A stretch of 36,295 bases of DNA from Anaerolineae bacterium (GTDB lineage Bacteria; Chloroflexota; Anaerolineae; J036; Brachytrichaceae), in NCBI GenBank assembly GCA_018500105.2, contig JAHBAL020000544.1:1-36295 (forward strand). Direction: 5' to 3'. The notes beneath the pieces are model-generated. The model worked only from the letters and a program-made list of their open reading frames with translations, was not told where the DNA came from and made no database searches. This document shows, in pieces, positions 1 through 7,408 of the stretch. Position 1 is the stretch's first letter. Each line of letters starts with the position of its first letter. The position numbers and the translations under genes are program-made.

Positions 1-126
1 GCCTCATTTTAATCACCTCATGTTCTAATTTTTATGGATTCCTTACACGATCTTTAAACTAAATCAGTCTAAAGGTTTATAATGACGATATTTAACGGCT
101 TATCCCCGTTTTTTATTATCCAAAAC

Positions 127-142
127 TTAACGCGAACGTTAA
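127..142. promoter_or_regulatory. Inverted repeat upstream of gltA, possible operator
   Basis: TTAACG-CGAA-CGTTAA is a perfect 6-bp inverted repeat with a 4-bp spacer, 60 bp before the gltA start. The half-site TTAACG recurs in the palindrome at 7351-7362 beside the Nudix-type regulator. A function as a repressor or activator site is inference only; no clear -35/-10 pair could be assigned around it. Confidence 0.3.
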
Positions 143-202
143 CTATTCATTGTTGCACACGCCGTTTATATATTAAATTTCGTCAGAAGAGAAGGAAAAT
201 CC

Positions 203-1363
203 ATGTCATCCAATACACCTCAACCTGCGGCTGCACCAGCCAAACCACCTTTTGTCAAGGGCTTAGCTGGCGTCGTAGCAGCACAAACCGCCGTCAGCCA
301 TGTTGATGGGCCAAATAGCACCCTCATTTATCGCGGCATCAACATTAATGACCTAGTGACAAATGCTAGCTACGAAGAAGTGGCGTATTTGGTATTGTTT
401 GGCGCATTGCCAAACGCCAGCCAATTGGCCGCATTCGATGCGCAACTGAAGGCGAACCGCGATTTGCCGCAGCCCATCATGGCATGGCTTTACACCTTGC
501 CCAAAGAGACTGTGCCGATGGAAGTGCTGCGCACTGCCGTCTCGATGATGTCGCACTACGAAAACGATGTGCAAAGCATCAGCATTGACTCGACCACCGC
601 CAAAGCCATTCGTTTGACCGCGCAATTGCCGACGCTATGCGCGGCTTATCAACGCATCCGCGAAGGCAAAATGCCGATTGCGCCTAATTCGGCGCTGTCG
701 CACTCAGCCAACATGCTGTTCATGCTCAACGGGCAAGTGCCAGACAAAGCGCTTGAGGACGCCATGAGCGCCTATTTTGTGCTGTTGGCCGACCACAGCC
801 TAAACGCCAGCACCTTTACCGCCCGCGTCATCGCCAGCACCCAAGCCGATTTGCATTCGTCCATTTCGGGCGCACTCGCGGCCCTCAAAGGCCCATTGCA
901 CGGCGGCGCAAACGAGGCCACCATGAACACCTTGCTCGAAATTGGCGAGCCAGAGAATGTGGATACGTGGGTTGACAACGCTTTCGCCACCAAGCGCCTG
1001 ATCATGGGCTTCGGGCATCGCATTTACAAGAATGGCGACCCACGCGCCCGCGTGCTCACCCGCTTGGCCGACGAAATTGGCCGCAAGGTTGGCCTCGACA
1101 AGTATGCCAGAATGTCGCACATGGTTGAGAAAGCCGTGCAACGCCACCGCGAACTCTATCCAAACGTAGATTTTTATAGCGCATCGTTGCTCTATTGCTT
1201 GGGCATCCCCATTGACCTGTTCACGCCCATGTTCGCTTGCTCGCGCATTATTGGCTGGAGCGCCCACGTGATCGAGCAATACAAGGACAGCGTCCTCATC
1301 CGCCCCGCCGCCGAATACGTGGGCCGCTTGGGCGATGCCTTTGTGGCGATTGAAAACAGATAG
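203..1363 (+). CDS. gltA: Citrate synthase
   Basis: This 386-residue protein condenses acetyl-CoA and oxaloacetate at the entry to the TCA cycle in the cytoplasm. The catalytic set is visible: His233 in PLHGGANEATM, His272 in MGFGHRIYKNGDPRARVL and Asp323 in NVDFYSASLL. A further conserved His198 lies in LLADHSLNAST, and the C-terminal IRPAAEYVG substrate-binding block is present. The length matches the short (type II/archaeal-like) dimeric citrate synthases, so 2-methylcitrate synthase activity cannot be excluded from sequence. The ATG start is supported by a GAAGGAAAA Shine-Dalgarno at 191-199. The start of the family's conserved core around residue 15-20 (PFVKGLAGVVAAQTAVSHVDG) fits this start. 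A heptamer repeat array follows the stop codon directly, then the aldolase gene on the same strand. Confidence 0.95.
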   Translation: MSSNTPQPAAAPAKPPFVKGLAGVVAAQTAVSHVDGPNSTLIYRGININDLVTNASYEEVAYLVLFGALPNASQLAAFDAQLKANRDLPQPIMAWLYTLPKETVPMEVLRTAVSMMSHYENDVQSISIDSTTAKAIRLTAQLPTLCAAYQRIREGKMPIAPNSALSHSANMLFMLNGQVPDKALEDAMSAYFVLLADHSLNASTFTARVIASTQADLHSSISGALAALKGPLHGGANEATMNTLLEIGEPENVDTWVDNAFATKRLIMGFGHRIYKNGDPRARVLTRLADEIGRKVGLDKYARMSHMVEKAVQRHRELYPNVDFYSASLLYCLGIPIDLFTPMFACSRIIGWSAHVIEQYKDSVLIRPAAEYVGRLGDAFVAIENR

Positions 1364-1365
1364 AA

Positions 1366-1450
1366 AAATGTAGAATTGAAAATTGAAAATGTAAAATTGA
1401 GAGGCTCAATCCCAACAATTTTACATTTTCAATTCTACATTTTCAATTTT
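1366..1450. repeat. Inverted heptamer array between gltA and eda
   Basis: The left arm (1366-1399) reads as successive 7-mers of the type AAAATGT and AAAATTG. The right arm (1416-1450) carries the reverse complements, CAATTTT and ACATTTT. The inner 19 bases (1381-1399 and 1416-1434) are exact inverted copies, separated by a 16-nt loop. The array starts 3 nt after the gltA stop and ends 1 nt before the ATG of the next gene, filling the whole gap. Confidence 0.9.
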
Positions 1451-1451
1451 T

Positions 1452-2093
1452 ATGTGGACGATTGAAACCCGCCTGCGGCATATGTTTGCCAACCCGATTT
1501 CGGGGGTGATGCGGCTAAACAGCGCCGAAAATACGCTCAACGCTGGGCGTTGTTTGATCGCGGCTGGATTCAAAGCCGTCGAAGTGACCTTGACCACGCC
1601 CGACGCCTTAAATGTGGTCAAGACGCTGGTCAAAGAAGCCCCCGCCGATGTGCTGGTGGGGGTGGGCACGGCGATGAGCGCCGCCGATGCCCGCGCCGCC
1701 ATTGATGCCGGTGGGCAATTTGTCGTCTCGGCCATTTGCGAGACCGACATCGTGCGGCCTTGCCGCGATGCCGGTATTGTGTGTATACCAGCAGGCATGA
1801 CCCCCACCGAGATTGTTCACGCATGGCGCATGGGGGCGCATGTGGTCAAAATTTTCCCCGCCGCCATCATCGGTGGCCCCAATTTTGTGCGAGCCGTGCG
1901 CGGCCCCTTGCCCGAAATTCCGCTCTGGGTGAGCGGCATGATTCCGGCTAAAGATGCGCAAGAATATTTGCGAGCGGGCGCAAATCTGGTCGGTCTGACC
2001 AACGAACTCTTCCCCGCCAACCTCATCCAAGCCCAAGACTGGTCGGCGCTGACTGAGCATATGCGCAACGTATTGCGTATCGCTACGATGTAA
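1452..2093 (+). CDS. eda: KDPG/KHG aldolase family protein
   Basis: This is a 213-residue class I aldolase of the 2-keto-3-deoxy-6-phosphogluconate / 4-hydroxy-2-oxoglutarate family. The Schiff-base lysine is Lys133 in VVKIFPA and the catalytic glutamate is Glu44 in KAVEVTLTTP. The TIM-barrel pattern (GVGTAMSAADARAAIDAG, then FVVSAICETDI) is intact. Several usual signature positions differ. The family's EVTLRT arginine is Thr48, the FVSP proline is Ala94, and the TGGI phosphate-binding stretch near the C-terminus reads VSGM. The fold is clear, but the substrate may not be KDPG. No other Entner-Doudoroff gene is nearby. The ATG has no visible Shine-Dalgarno and abuts a heptamer array. It is kept because the barrel's first strand starts soon after it. 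Confidence 0.8.
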   Translation: MWTIETRLRHMFANPISGVMRLNSAENTLNAGRCLIAAGFKAVEVTLTTPDALNVVKTLVKEAPADVLVGVGTAMSAADARAAIDAGGQFVVSAICETDIVRPCRDAGIVCIPAGMTPTEIVHAWRMGAHVVKIFPAAIIGGPNFVRAVRGPLPEIPLWVSGMIPAKDAQEYLRAGANLVGLTNELFPANLIQAQDWSALTEHMRNVLRIATM

Positions 2094-2096
2094 AAT

Positions 2097-2196
2097 GAGT
2101 GAATGGGTAAGTGAGTGAATGAATGGGCCACAAGTGACCCATCCGCCCGAAGCACAAAATCACGCATTCACTCATTCCCAAAATCACTCATTTTCC
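2097..2196. repeat. Inverted octamer array between eda and dnaG
   Basis: The left arm (2097-2128) is built of 8-mers of the type GAGTGAAT. The right arm (2165-2196) has the opposite orientation (CATTCACT, AAATCACT). The intervening 36 bases are non-repetitive apart from the short inverted pair GGGCC..GACCC. The array begins 3 nt after the eda stop and ends 6 nt before the chosen dnaG start. The word closely resembles the octamer array at 36181-36276. Confidence 0.85.
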
Positions 2197-2202
2197 ATCG
2201 CC

Positions 2203-4188
2203 ATGTCAGCAATAGATGAAATTAAAGCCAAAATAGACTTGGTGGAGTTGGTCGGCGCGTCGGTCAAGCTCACCAAGGCGGGGCGCTTGTATAAGGGCTT
2301 GTCGCCCTTTAAACAAGAGCGCACGCCGTCGTTTTTCGTTGACCCTGAGCGGCAATATTTTAAGTGCTACGCCAGCGGCGAATCGGGCGATATTTTTGGC
2401 TGGGTGATGAAGCGCGAGGGGCTGAATTTCCGCGAAGCCATGCGCGAATTGGCGCAAAAAGCCGGCATTCAACTCGAGGAACGCACCCCGCAGCAACAGC
2501 ATCACGACGAGCAAGCCGACCGCTTGCGCAAGGCCGCTGATGAGGCCGCGCACTATTTTCATCGCCTATTTTTAACCGCGCCACAGGCCGCCGAATGCCG
2601 CGCCTATGTCAAAGAAAAACGCGGCCTAACCGACGAGACCATCGCCACTTGGATGATCGGGTTCAGCCTGAATGACTATCAAGCGCTGTCTAACTATTTG
2701 ACCCAACGCGGGTATACGCCGCAAGAATTGGTGGCGGCGGGGTTGATGATCGAAAACGACGAAGGGCGACGCTACGACCGTTTTCGCGGGCGGCTCATGA
2801 TCCCCATCCGCGACGAACGAGGCCGGGCGGTCGGGTTTGGTTCGCGCTCGCTCGATGGCTCGGAGCCGAAATACATGAACTCGCCCGCCACGCTCATTTT
2901 CGAGAAAAGCCGCACCCTGTTCGGCCTCGACCGAGCGCGGGCCGCCATTCGCAACGGCGTGAATGGGCTGACTGGCTCGGTGCTGGTCGAAGGCTACATG
3001 GATGTGATCGGGGTGGCGCAGGCGGGCTTTGCCAATGTCGTGTCGAGCATGGGCACGTCGCTCACCGAAGACCAATTTCGCGCCCTGAAAAAGCTGCATC
3101 CGCGTATCGTCTTGGCGCTCGACCCCGACGCGGCGGGCAATCGGGCCATTTTGCGCGGAGTGGATGTAGCACGTGAGGCGCTGGAGCGCGACGACGTTGC
3201 CACATTTGATGCACGTGGGGTGCTGCGCCACGAAAGCAAACTGAATGCCGATATTCGGGTGGCAGTGATGCCCGACGGCAAAGACCCCGACGAATTGGTG
3301 CTGGATGCGCCCGACGAGTGGCGGCGCATCATTCAAAACGCCCGACCGGTGGTTGAGCATGTCATTGACACGCTGCTTGCCAATTACAACCTCGACGACC
3401 CACGCGGCAAATCCGAAGCCGTGCAAGCCGTTGCCCCCATCGTCAAAGACCTGACTGATCCGGTGCAGCGCGATTTTTATATTCAAAAATTGTCGCGGGC
3501 GCTCAAACTAACCGAGCGGGCCGTGACGCAGGCCCTTGGCGTGGTTGCGGCACAGCCCGCCGCCACATCCCCCCAAAGAAGTAGCCCGAAAAGTGCCGAA
3601 TCGCCGCAAAAACCCAGCACGCTTGCAACAAGCGCGGGGGAGTTGGGGTTAAATGCCAGAGCTGGCGAGTCGCGGGTAAAAACCAATTTGGAGTTGCATT
3701 TGTTGGCATTGCTGGCAAACAAACCCGAATTGTTGATTGACGCGAATGTGACATTAACGCGAGCAAAATTGTCGGTATTGGGGCCGGAAGATTTTGTTAA
3801 TCCGGCGGTGCGCTTGGGGTTTACTCAACTCAGCCGCGAGGCGATGGGGGGGCTGCCGCAAGTGATCAATACGCTTTCGGGCGACCATGAGGCAGTTGAC
3901 GATGATTGGCTAAGTTTGATTGCTGACCAAAAGATTACACATGAAGATGATTTGCAATTGCGTGAAGAAGCGGTGCGCACCGCGTTGCGGCTGCGCGAAA
4001 GCAATCTCGAACGCGAATTAACTTCGATGCGTTTTCTCATTGACCAAGCAACAGATTCGGCGAAGGAAAACGGCAATTCTGCCGACTTACAAGTGCTAAA
4101 TCGTCAAGCACAAGAATTGGCTAGCAACCGGTTTCGCGCTCAAAAAGCGCTGCGCTTGCGCAATGCGTTGGTGTTAGATCAAAGTTGA
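2203..4188 (+). CDS. dnaG: DNA primase DnaG, degenerate zinc site
   Basis: The 661-residue primase synthesises RNA primers at the replication fork together with the DnaB helicase. The N-terminal CHC2-type domain (about 1-100) aligns by YKGLSPFKQERTPSFFVDP. Of the usual C-x2-H..C-x2-C zinc ligands, however, only one cysteine remains: CPFH reads SPFK and CFGC reads CYAS. The TOPRIM domain is intact, with Glu263 in VLVEGYMDVIG and Asp307/Asp309 in DPDAAG. A poorly conserved linker (about 445-520) precedes the helicase-binding C-terminal part. The ATG at 2203 (MSAIDEIKAKIDLVELVG) is preferred because it matches the family start. The in-frame ATG at 2119 would add 28 residues translated from an octamer repeat. 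The gene lies directly upstream of rpoD, the classic pairing of the macromolecular-synthesis operon. Confidence 0.93.
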   Translation: MSAIDEIKAKIDLVELVGASVKLTKAGRLYKGLSPFKQERTPSFFVDPERQYFKCYASGESGDIFGWVMKREGLNFREAMRELAQKAGIQLEERTPQQQHHDEQADRLRKAADEAAHYFHRLFLTAPQAAECRAYVKEKRGLTDETIATWMIGFSLNDYQALSNYLTQRGYTPQELVAAGLMIENDEGRRYDRFRGRLMIPIRDERGRAVGFGSRSLDGSEPKYMNSPATLIFEKSRTLFGLDRARAAIRNGVNGLTGSVLVEGYMDVIGVAQAGFANVVSSMGTSLTEDQFRALKKLHPRIVLALDPDAAGNRAILRGVDVAREALERDDVATFDARGVLRHESKLNADIRVAVMPDGKDPDELVLDAPDEWRRIIQNARPVVEHVIDTLLANYNLDDPRGKSEAVQAVAPIVKDLTDPVQRDFYIQKLSRALKLTERAVTQALGVVAAQPAATSPQRSSPKSAESPQKPSTLATSAGELGLNARAGESRVKTNLELHLLALLANKPELLIDANVTLTRAKLSVLGPEDFVNPAVRLGFTQLSREAMGGLPQVINTLSGDHEAVDDDWLSLIADQKITHEDDLQLREEAVRTALRLRESNLERELTSMRFLIDQATDSAKENGNSADLQVLNRQAQELASNRFRAQKALRLRNALVLDQS

Positions 4189-4521
4189 GAGTTGAGAGTT
4201 GAGAGTTAAGAGTTAGGCTATTGCGTTGAAATAAATGACAGAATGGGTTAGCCTGAACGGCGATCAATCGCCGTTCTCCATAATAACGCCGGTTACACCG
4301 GCTGCGTTTGCAGCCCACGTAGTGGGCGTTGTTACGTAGCGCGGGGATTTATCCCCGTGCGGGTGCGGCACATGGGATTTTGCTGCTCGCTAAGGTTTTC
4401 AATCAATTATTTATTTTCGCTAAGTGGCCTTAAGGGTTGAGCATCCCCTCAAGATAGGAGAAGCCCTCAACTCCGAACTATCAACTCTTTACTATCAACT
4501 CTCAACTCTCAACCCTCAACT
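4183..4521. repeat. Composite element: inverted heptamer arrays flanking a palindrome cluster
   Basis: This fills most of the 381-bp dnaG-rpoD gap. The left array (4183-4217) is made of GTTGAGA-type heptamers and overlaps the dnaG stop codon. The right array (4466-4521) is made of CTCAACT and ATCAACT heptamers, the reverse complement of the left. Between them lies a run of five adjacent short palindromes (4255-4357, listed separately) and about 100 bp of unassigned AT-rich sequence. No ORF is credible here. Only rpoD's Shine-Dalgarno lies outside the element, at 4551-4561. Confidence 0.88.
4255..4357. repeat. Cluster of five contiguous short palindromes
   Basis: Five hairpins abut or overlap: 4255-4276 (GAACGGCGAT, CA loop), 4288-4302 (GCCGGT-TAC-ACCGGC), 4301-4314 (GCTGC-GTTT-GCAGC), 4313-4327 (GCCCAC-GTA-GTGGGC) and 4342-4357 (CGGGGAT-TT-ATCCCCG). 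Each is perfect with a 2-4 nt loop, and neighbours share one or two bases at their junctions. They resemble REP/BIME-type extragenic palindromes. As RNA they would form a string of small hairpins in the dnaG-rpoD intercistronic region. Confidence 0.8.
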
Positions 4522-4569
4522 AGGTATTGTGGACGATATACGAGACATTTAAGGAAAGGGGCAATCATC

Positions 4570-6549
4570 ATGAGTAGAATTACTATGTCTCTCGATAACA
4601 AACCAAACATCAGGTCAATGAATGGGCAAAAAACGTCTGTTACAAACAACAGCACGACGGCGAATTTGGAGCGCTTTCAAGCATCTGATGCGATAATGAC
4701 CGATATTCCATTGACTAAGCGTAGCAACAAAAAACCTGAACGTAGTCGTTCACAACCATCGGCCCAAGTGAATACGGCATTTGAGCCGAATCTTGATGTG
4801 CCGGGCGCTGGCTCCGACATGGGCCTATTGCAACGCCTATCGCCGAGTCGTGGGCAAAATGGCGCACGCCCCGCCGAGGGCCGTAAAGGGAGCAAACCCC
4901 TTGCCGACAAGCTGGAATATGATGCGTCGCTGTCCATGGGTGAAATGGACGATATGGATAGCGAGATGGGGGGCAGCTACGAAAATGGATATGCTGGCGA
5001 TGCGGGAGATGGATTAAACGATCAAGACACGTTTGAGTTAAAAGTCGCTGACGATTTTGAAGCAGCCGTGCCTGAAGACGAGCTGGCGGCGGCCTACGCA
5101 CTGCATGATGATGACGACAACTTAGACGACGATTTGACCGACTTGGACGAGCGACGGCTAAACGCCAAGCTCGAAGAATTGCCCATTAGCGAATCGGAAA
5201 GCGACCCAATCCGCATGTATTTGCGCGAAATCAGTGCATCGCCGTTGCTGGTCGCCGATCAGGAAATTCGCATGTGCGCCACCTTTGCCGCCGATTTACG
5301 CGCCAAAGAGTTGAGCGAAGTTGCCCGCGCCACCAAACAAAGCTTGTGGCAAGTAACGTATCAATCATTAACAACGCATTGGGAGACGGTGCAGTCGTTG
5401 TGCCCAACGTTTGACGTGGATGCGCCCGCCTTGCACACAATTTTGCACGACGCCCGCGAAACGCCCAACAACTATACCGTTGCGTCGCAATCGGCCATGC
5501 AAGTCTTTTTGCGCAGTTTGGGTTGGGGGGCCGATCTCAAAATTGAGCAGATCAGCAAGCCGTTGTTCGATCTGGTTTTGGCGGCTATTATTTTGCCAGC
5601 CAGTTTTGTCAAATCGCTCGAAGAATTTGTCGAGTCGTCGTATGGTCAATTGCCCGAATGGGAGGAGGCCAGCGAGTGGTTGCCAGACCTCGACGAGAGC
5701 GAGGATCATTTGCGCATGCTCAAGGTGCAGGGGGATGAGGCGCGGCGCGGGCTGATTCGCTCGAACTTGCGGCTGGTGGTCAGCATCGCCAAACGCTATG
5801 TTGGGCGTGGCATCACCTTTCTCGATCTCATTCAAGAGGGCAATTTGGGTTTGTTGCGAGCCACCGAGAAATTTTCGGCATGGCGCGGTTTCAAATTCAG
5901 CACCTATGCCACATGGTGGATCAAGCAATCGGTCACCCGTGCCATTGCCGACCAAGCCCGCACCATTCGCATTCCGGTGCATTTAATCGAGACGATCAAC
6001 AAACTGTCGCAAACACAGCGCCGCATGACCCAAGTGCTGGGCCAAGAGCCAACTTCGGAAGATTTGGCGATGGAATTGGGCATGTTTGATGAAAAAGAAC
6101 TGACCCAAATTATGGAGGCGCACAGCAAAAGCAAACCGATTGCGCCCGAACTGGCTCGCAAACTCGACGCCGCCATCCGCAAGGTGCAATCTATCATGCG
6201 CGTGTCGGCAGAGCCAATTTCGCTGGATGCGCCGGTGGGCAGCGAGCAAAATAGCCTGTTGGGTGATTTCATCGAAGACCAAAACGAAATGTCGCCTTCA
6301 GATTCGGCCACGCTAGAGATGCTGAAGCAGCAAGTGCGCAACGTGTTGGGCCAATTGACCGACCGCGAACGCGAGGTATTAGAAATGCGCTTCGGCTTTG
6401 GCGATGGTCGCCCGCGCACGCTCGAAGAGATCGGCCAAACCAACGGCATTACCCGCGAACGGGTGCGGCAGATCGAGGCCAAGGCATTGCGCAAATTGCG
6501 CCATCCCCTGCACAGCCGCCGCCTGCGCGATTATTTGGCCGACACCTAA
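4570..6549 (+). CDS. rpoD: Primary RNA polymerase sigma factor (sigma-70, RpoD)
   Basis: This 659-residue housekeeping sigma factor directs RNA polymerase to -35/-10 promoters. Region 1.2 starts near residue 212 ([16 protein letters not shown]). Region 2 is about 388-470, with [18 protein letters not shown] and the diagnostic RpoD-type [14 protein letters not shown]. Region 3 follows. Region 4 is about 590-655, with [13 protein letters not shown] and the helix-turn-helix [18 protein letters not shown]. The first 200 residues are acidic and probably disordered, replacing a typical region 1.1. About 150 residues separate regions 1.2 and 2, forming a large non-conserved insertion. Another insertion ([16 protein letters not shown]) sits in region 3. 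The ATG at 4570 follows an AAGGAAAGGGG Shine-Dalgarno at 4551-4561. A second in-frame ATG at 4585 is less well placed. It lies downstream of dnaG. Confidence 0.95.
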   Translation: MSRITMSLDNKPNIRSMNGQKTSVTNNSTTANLERFQASDAIMTDIPLTKRSNKKPERSRSQPSAQVNTAFEPNLDVPGAGSDMGLLQRLSPSRGQNGARPAEGRKGSKPLADKLEYDASLSMGEMDDMDSEMGGSYENGYAGDAGDGLNDQDTFELKVADDFEAAVPEDELAAAYALHDDDDNLDDDLTDLDERRLNAKLEELPISESESDPIRMYLREISASPLLVADQEIRMCATFAADLRAKELSEVARATKQSLWQVTYQSLTTHWETVQSLCPTFDVDAPALHTILHDARETPNNYTVASQSAMQVFLRSLGWGADLKIEQISKPLFDLVLAAIILPASFVKSLEEFVESSYGQLPEWEEASEWLPDLDESEDHLRMLKVQGDEARRGLIRSNLRLVVSIAKRYVGRGITFLDLIQEGNLGLLRATEKFSAWRGFKFSTYATWWIKQSVTRAIADQARTIRIPVHLIETINKLSQTQRRMTQVLGQEPTSEDLAMELGMFDEKELTQIMEAHSKSKPIAPELARKLDAAIRKVQSIMRVSAEPISLDAPVGSEQNSLLGDFIEDQNEMSPSDSATLEMLKQQVRNVLGQLTDREREVLEMRFGFGDGRPRTLEEIGQTNGITRERVRQIEAKALRKLRHPLHSRRLRDYLADT

Positions 6550-6552
6550 TTT

Positions 6553-6684
6553 GAATTTTAGATTTTGGATTTTGGCTAAAACATCAGAGGTCTGAGCGCA
6601 AGTTGTGGCTACCGCAACGGGCTGAACTCAGACCTCCGATGTTTACGTTGCGCCCTTACCACCAAAATCTAAAATCTAAAATTT
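6553..6684. repeat. Concentric inverted repeats between rpoD and the Nudix regulator
   Basis: Three nested layers are present. The outer layer is a TTTTAGA/TTTTGGA heptamer array (6553-6576) with its inverted partner CTAAAAT (6661-6684). The middle layer is an 18-nt inverted pair, 6579-6596 with 6627-6644, with one mismatch (AAACATC..GAGGTCTGAG). The inner layer is the hairpin GTTGTGG-CTA-CCGCAAC at 6602-6618. The element starts 3 nt after the rpoD stop and ends 2 nt before the stop of the convergent gene, so it could act as a terminator for both strands, although it lacks a canonical U-tract. Confidence 0.85.
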
Positions 6685-6686
6685 CC

Positions 6687-7346
6687 TCAGGGGAACAATC
6701 GTCTTGTTTTAACCTCAGAAACCGCATCTTCGCGGAAGCAATAGAGCATGGCTGGGCGACCTTCGCCGCCAGTGCGACGGCCCGTTTCTTCGATCACCCC
6801 TGCCTGCAAAATACGCCGTCGGAAATTGCGTTTGTCGAGGCTAATCCCCAAAATGGTTTCGTAGGCATGTTGCAATTTGGTCAGCGTGAATTCAGGCGGC
6901 AGCAACTGAAAGCCGACGGCGGTGTATTCCAATTTGTAACGCAGACGCTTAAGCGCATAATCCAAAATGTAGTGATGGTCGAACGCCATCGTCGGCAGGT
7001 TATACATTGACTTCCATGCCGCGTCGCGGGTTTCGCTGGTGTCAAGCACCAGCGGCGCTGGCACAAGCGCAAAATAGGTGATGGTAACCACGCGCCCACG
7101 CGGGTCACGATTAATTTCGCCAAAGGTATAAAGCTGCTCAATATGCACATCGCGCACGCTGGTTTCGTCATACAACACCCGTGCCGCAGCATCTTCGAGC
7201 GATTCTTGGGGTTTGACATAGCCGCCCGGCATGGCCCACAACCCTTCAAATGGCGGGTGTTGGCGGCGCACCAGCAGCACTTGCAAATCATCATCACGCA
7301 AGGCAAAAATGACCACGTCTACCGTCACAGAAACTTCAGAATTCAT
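6687..7346 (-). CDS. NrtR-like transcriptional regulator (Nudix domain plus winged helix)
   Basis: The 219-residue protein has an N-terminal Nudix domain (about 5-140) and a C-terminal winged-helix-like domain (about 155-219; PPEFTLTKLQHAYETIL, LDKRNFRRRIL). This architecture is that of NrtR, a repressor of NAD-metabolism genes that senses ADP-ribose-type ligands. The Nudix box GGYVKPQESLEDAAARVLYDE keeps the first Gly, Glu and Arg. The catalytic REUxEE core is altered to RVLYDE, which is typical of members that bind but do not hydrolyse. ATG 7346 (MNSEVSVTVDVVIFAL) is chosen because it starts directly at the first Nudix strand. An upstream in-frame start at 7544 would overlap the divergent gene. 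A perfect 12-bp palindrome lies 4 bp upstream. The regulated pathway is not visible in the window. Confidence 0.8.
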   Translation of the reverse strand: MNSEVSVTVDVVIFALRDDDLQVLLVRRQHPPFEGLWAMPGGYVKPQESLEDAAARVLYDETSVRDVHIEQLYTFGEINRDPRGRVVTITYFALVPAPLVLDTSETRDAAWKSMYNLPTMAFDHHYILDYALKRLRYKLEYTAVGFQLLPPEFTLTKLQHAYETILGISLDKRNFRRRILQAGVIEETGRRTGGEGRPAMLYCFREDAVSEVKTRRLFP

Positions 7347-7350
7347 ATTG

Positions 7351-7362
7351 TTTAACGTTAAA
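7351..7362. promoter_or_regulatory. Perfect palindrome in the divergent promoter region
   Basis: TTTAACGTTAAA is self-complementary over 12 bp. It lies 4 bp before the regulator's ATG, in the 62-bp region between divergent genes. Position suggests an autoregulatory operator for the Nudix-type repressor; this is inference. Confidence 0.4.
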
Positions 7363-7371
7363 GCATATATC

Positions 7372-7400
7372 TTAACCGATAGAAAATCAAGTCGTATAAT
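7372..7400 (+). promoter_or_regulatory. Promoter of the M1 peptidase gene, probable leaderless start
   Basis: The -35 box is TTAACC (7372-7377), the spacer 17 bp and the -10 box a perfect TATAAT (7395-7400). The predicted transcription start (about 7406-7407) is 2-3 nt before the GTG at 7409, and there is no Shine-Dalgarno. Confidence 0.6.
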
Positions 7401-7408
7401 GCCAAACG

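Noticed and set aside
82-306. 74-residue plus-strand frame at the left edge
   Set aside because: It overlaps the well-supported gltA start in another frame and has no family features.
2119-2202. N-terminal extension of dnaG
   Set aside because: These 28 codons are the octamer repeat translated; the conserved primase start is at 2203.
6603-7010. 135-residue plus-strand frame antisense to the Nudix regulator
   Set aside because: A shadow frame of a well-supported gene, without domain features.
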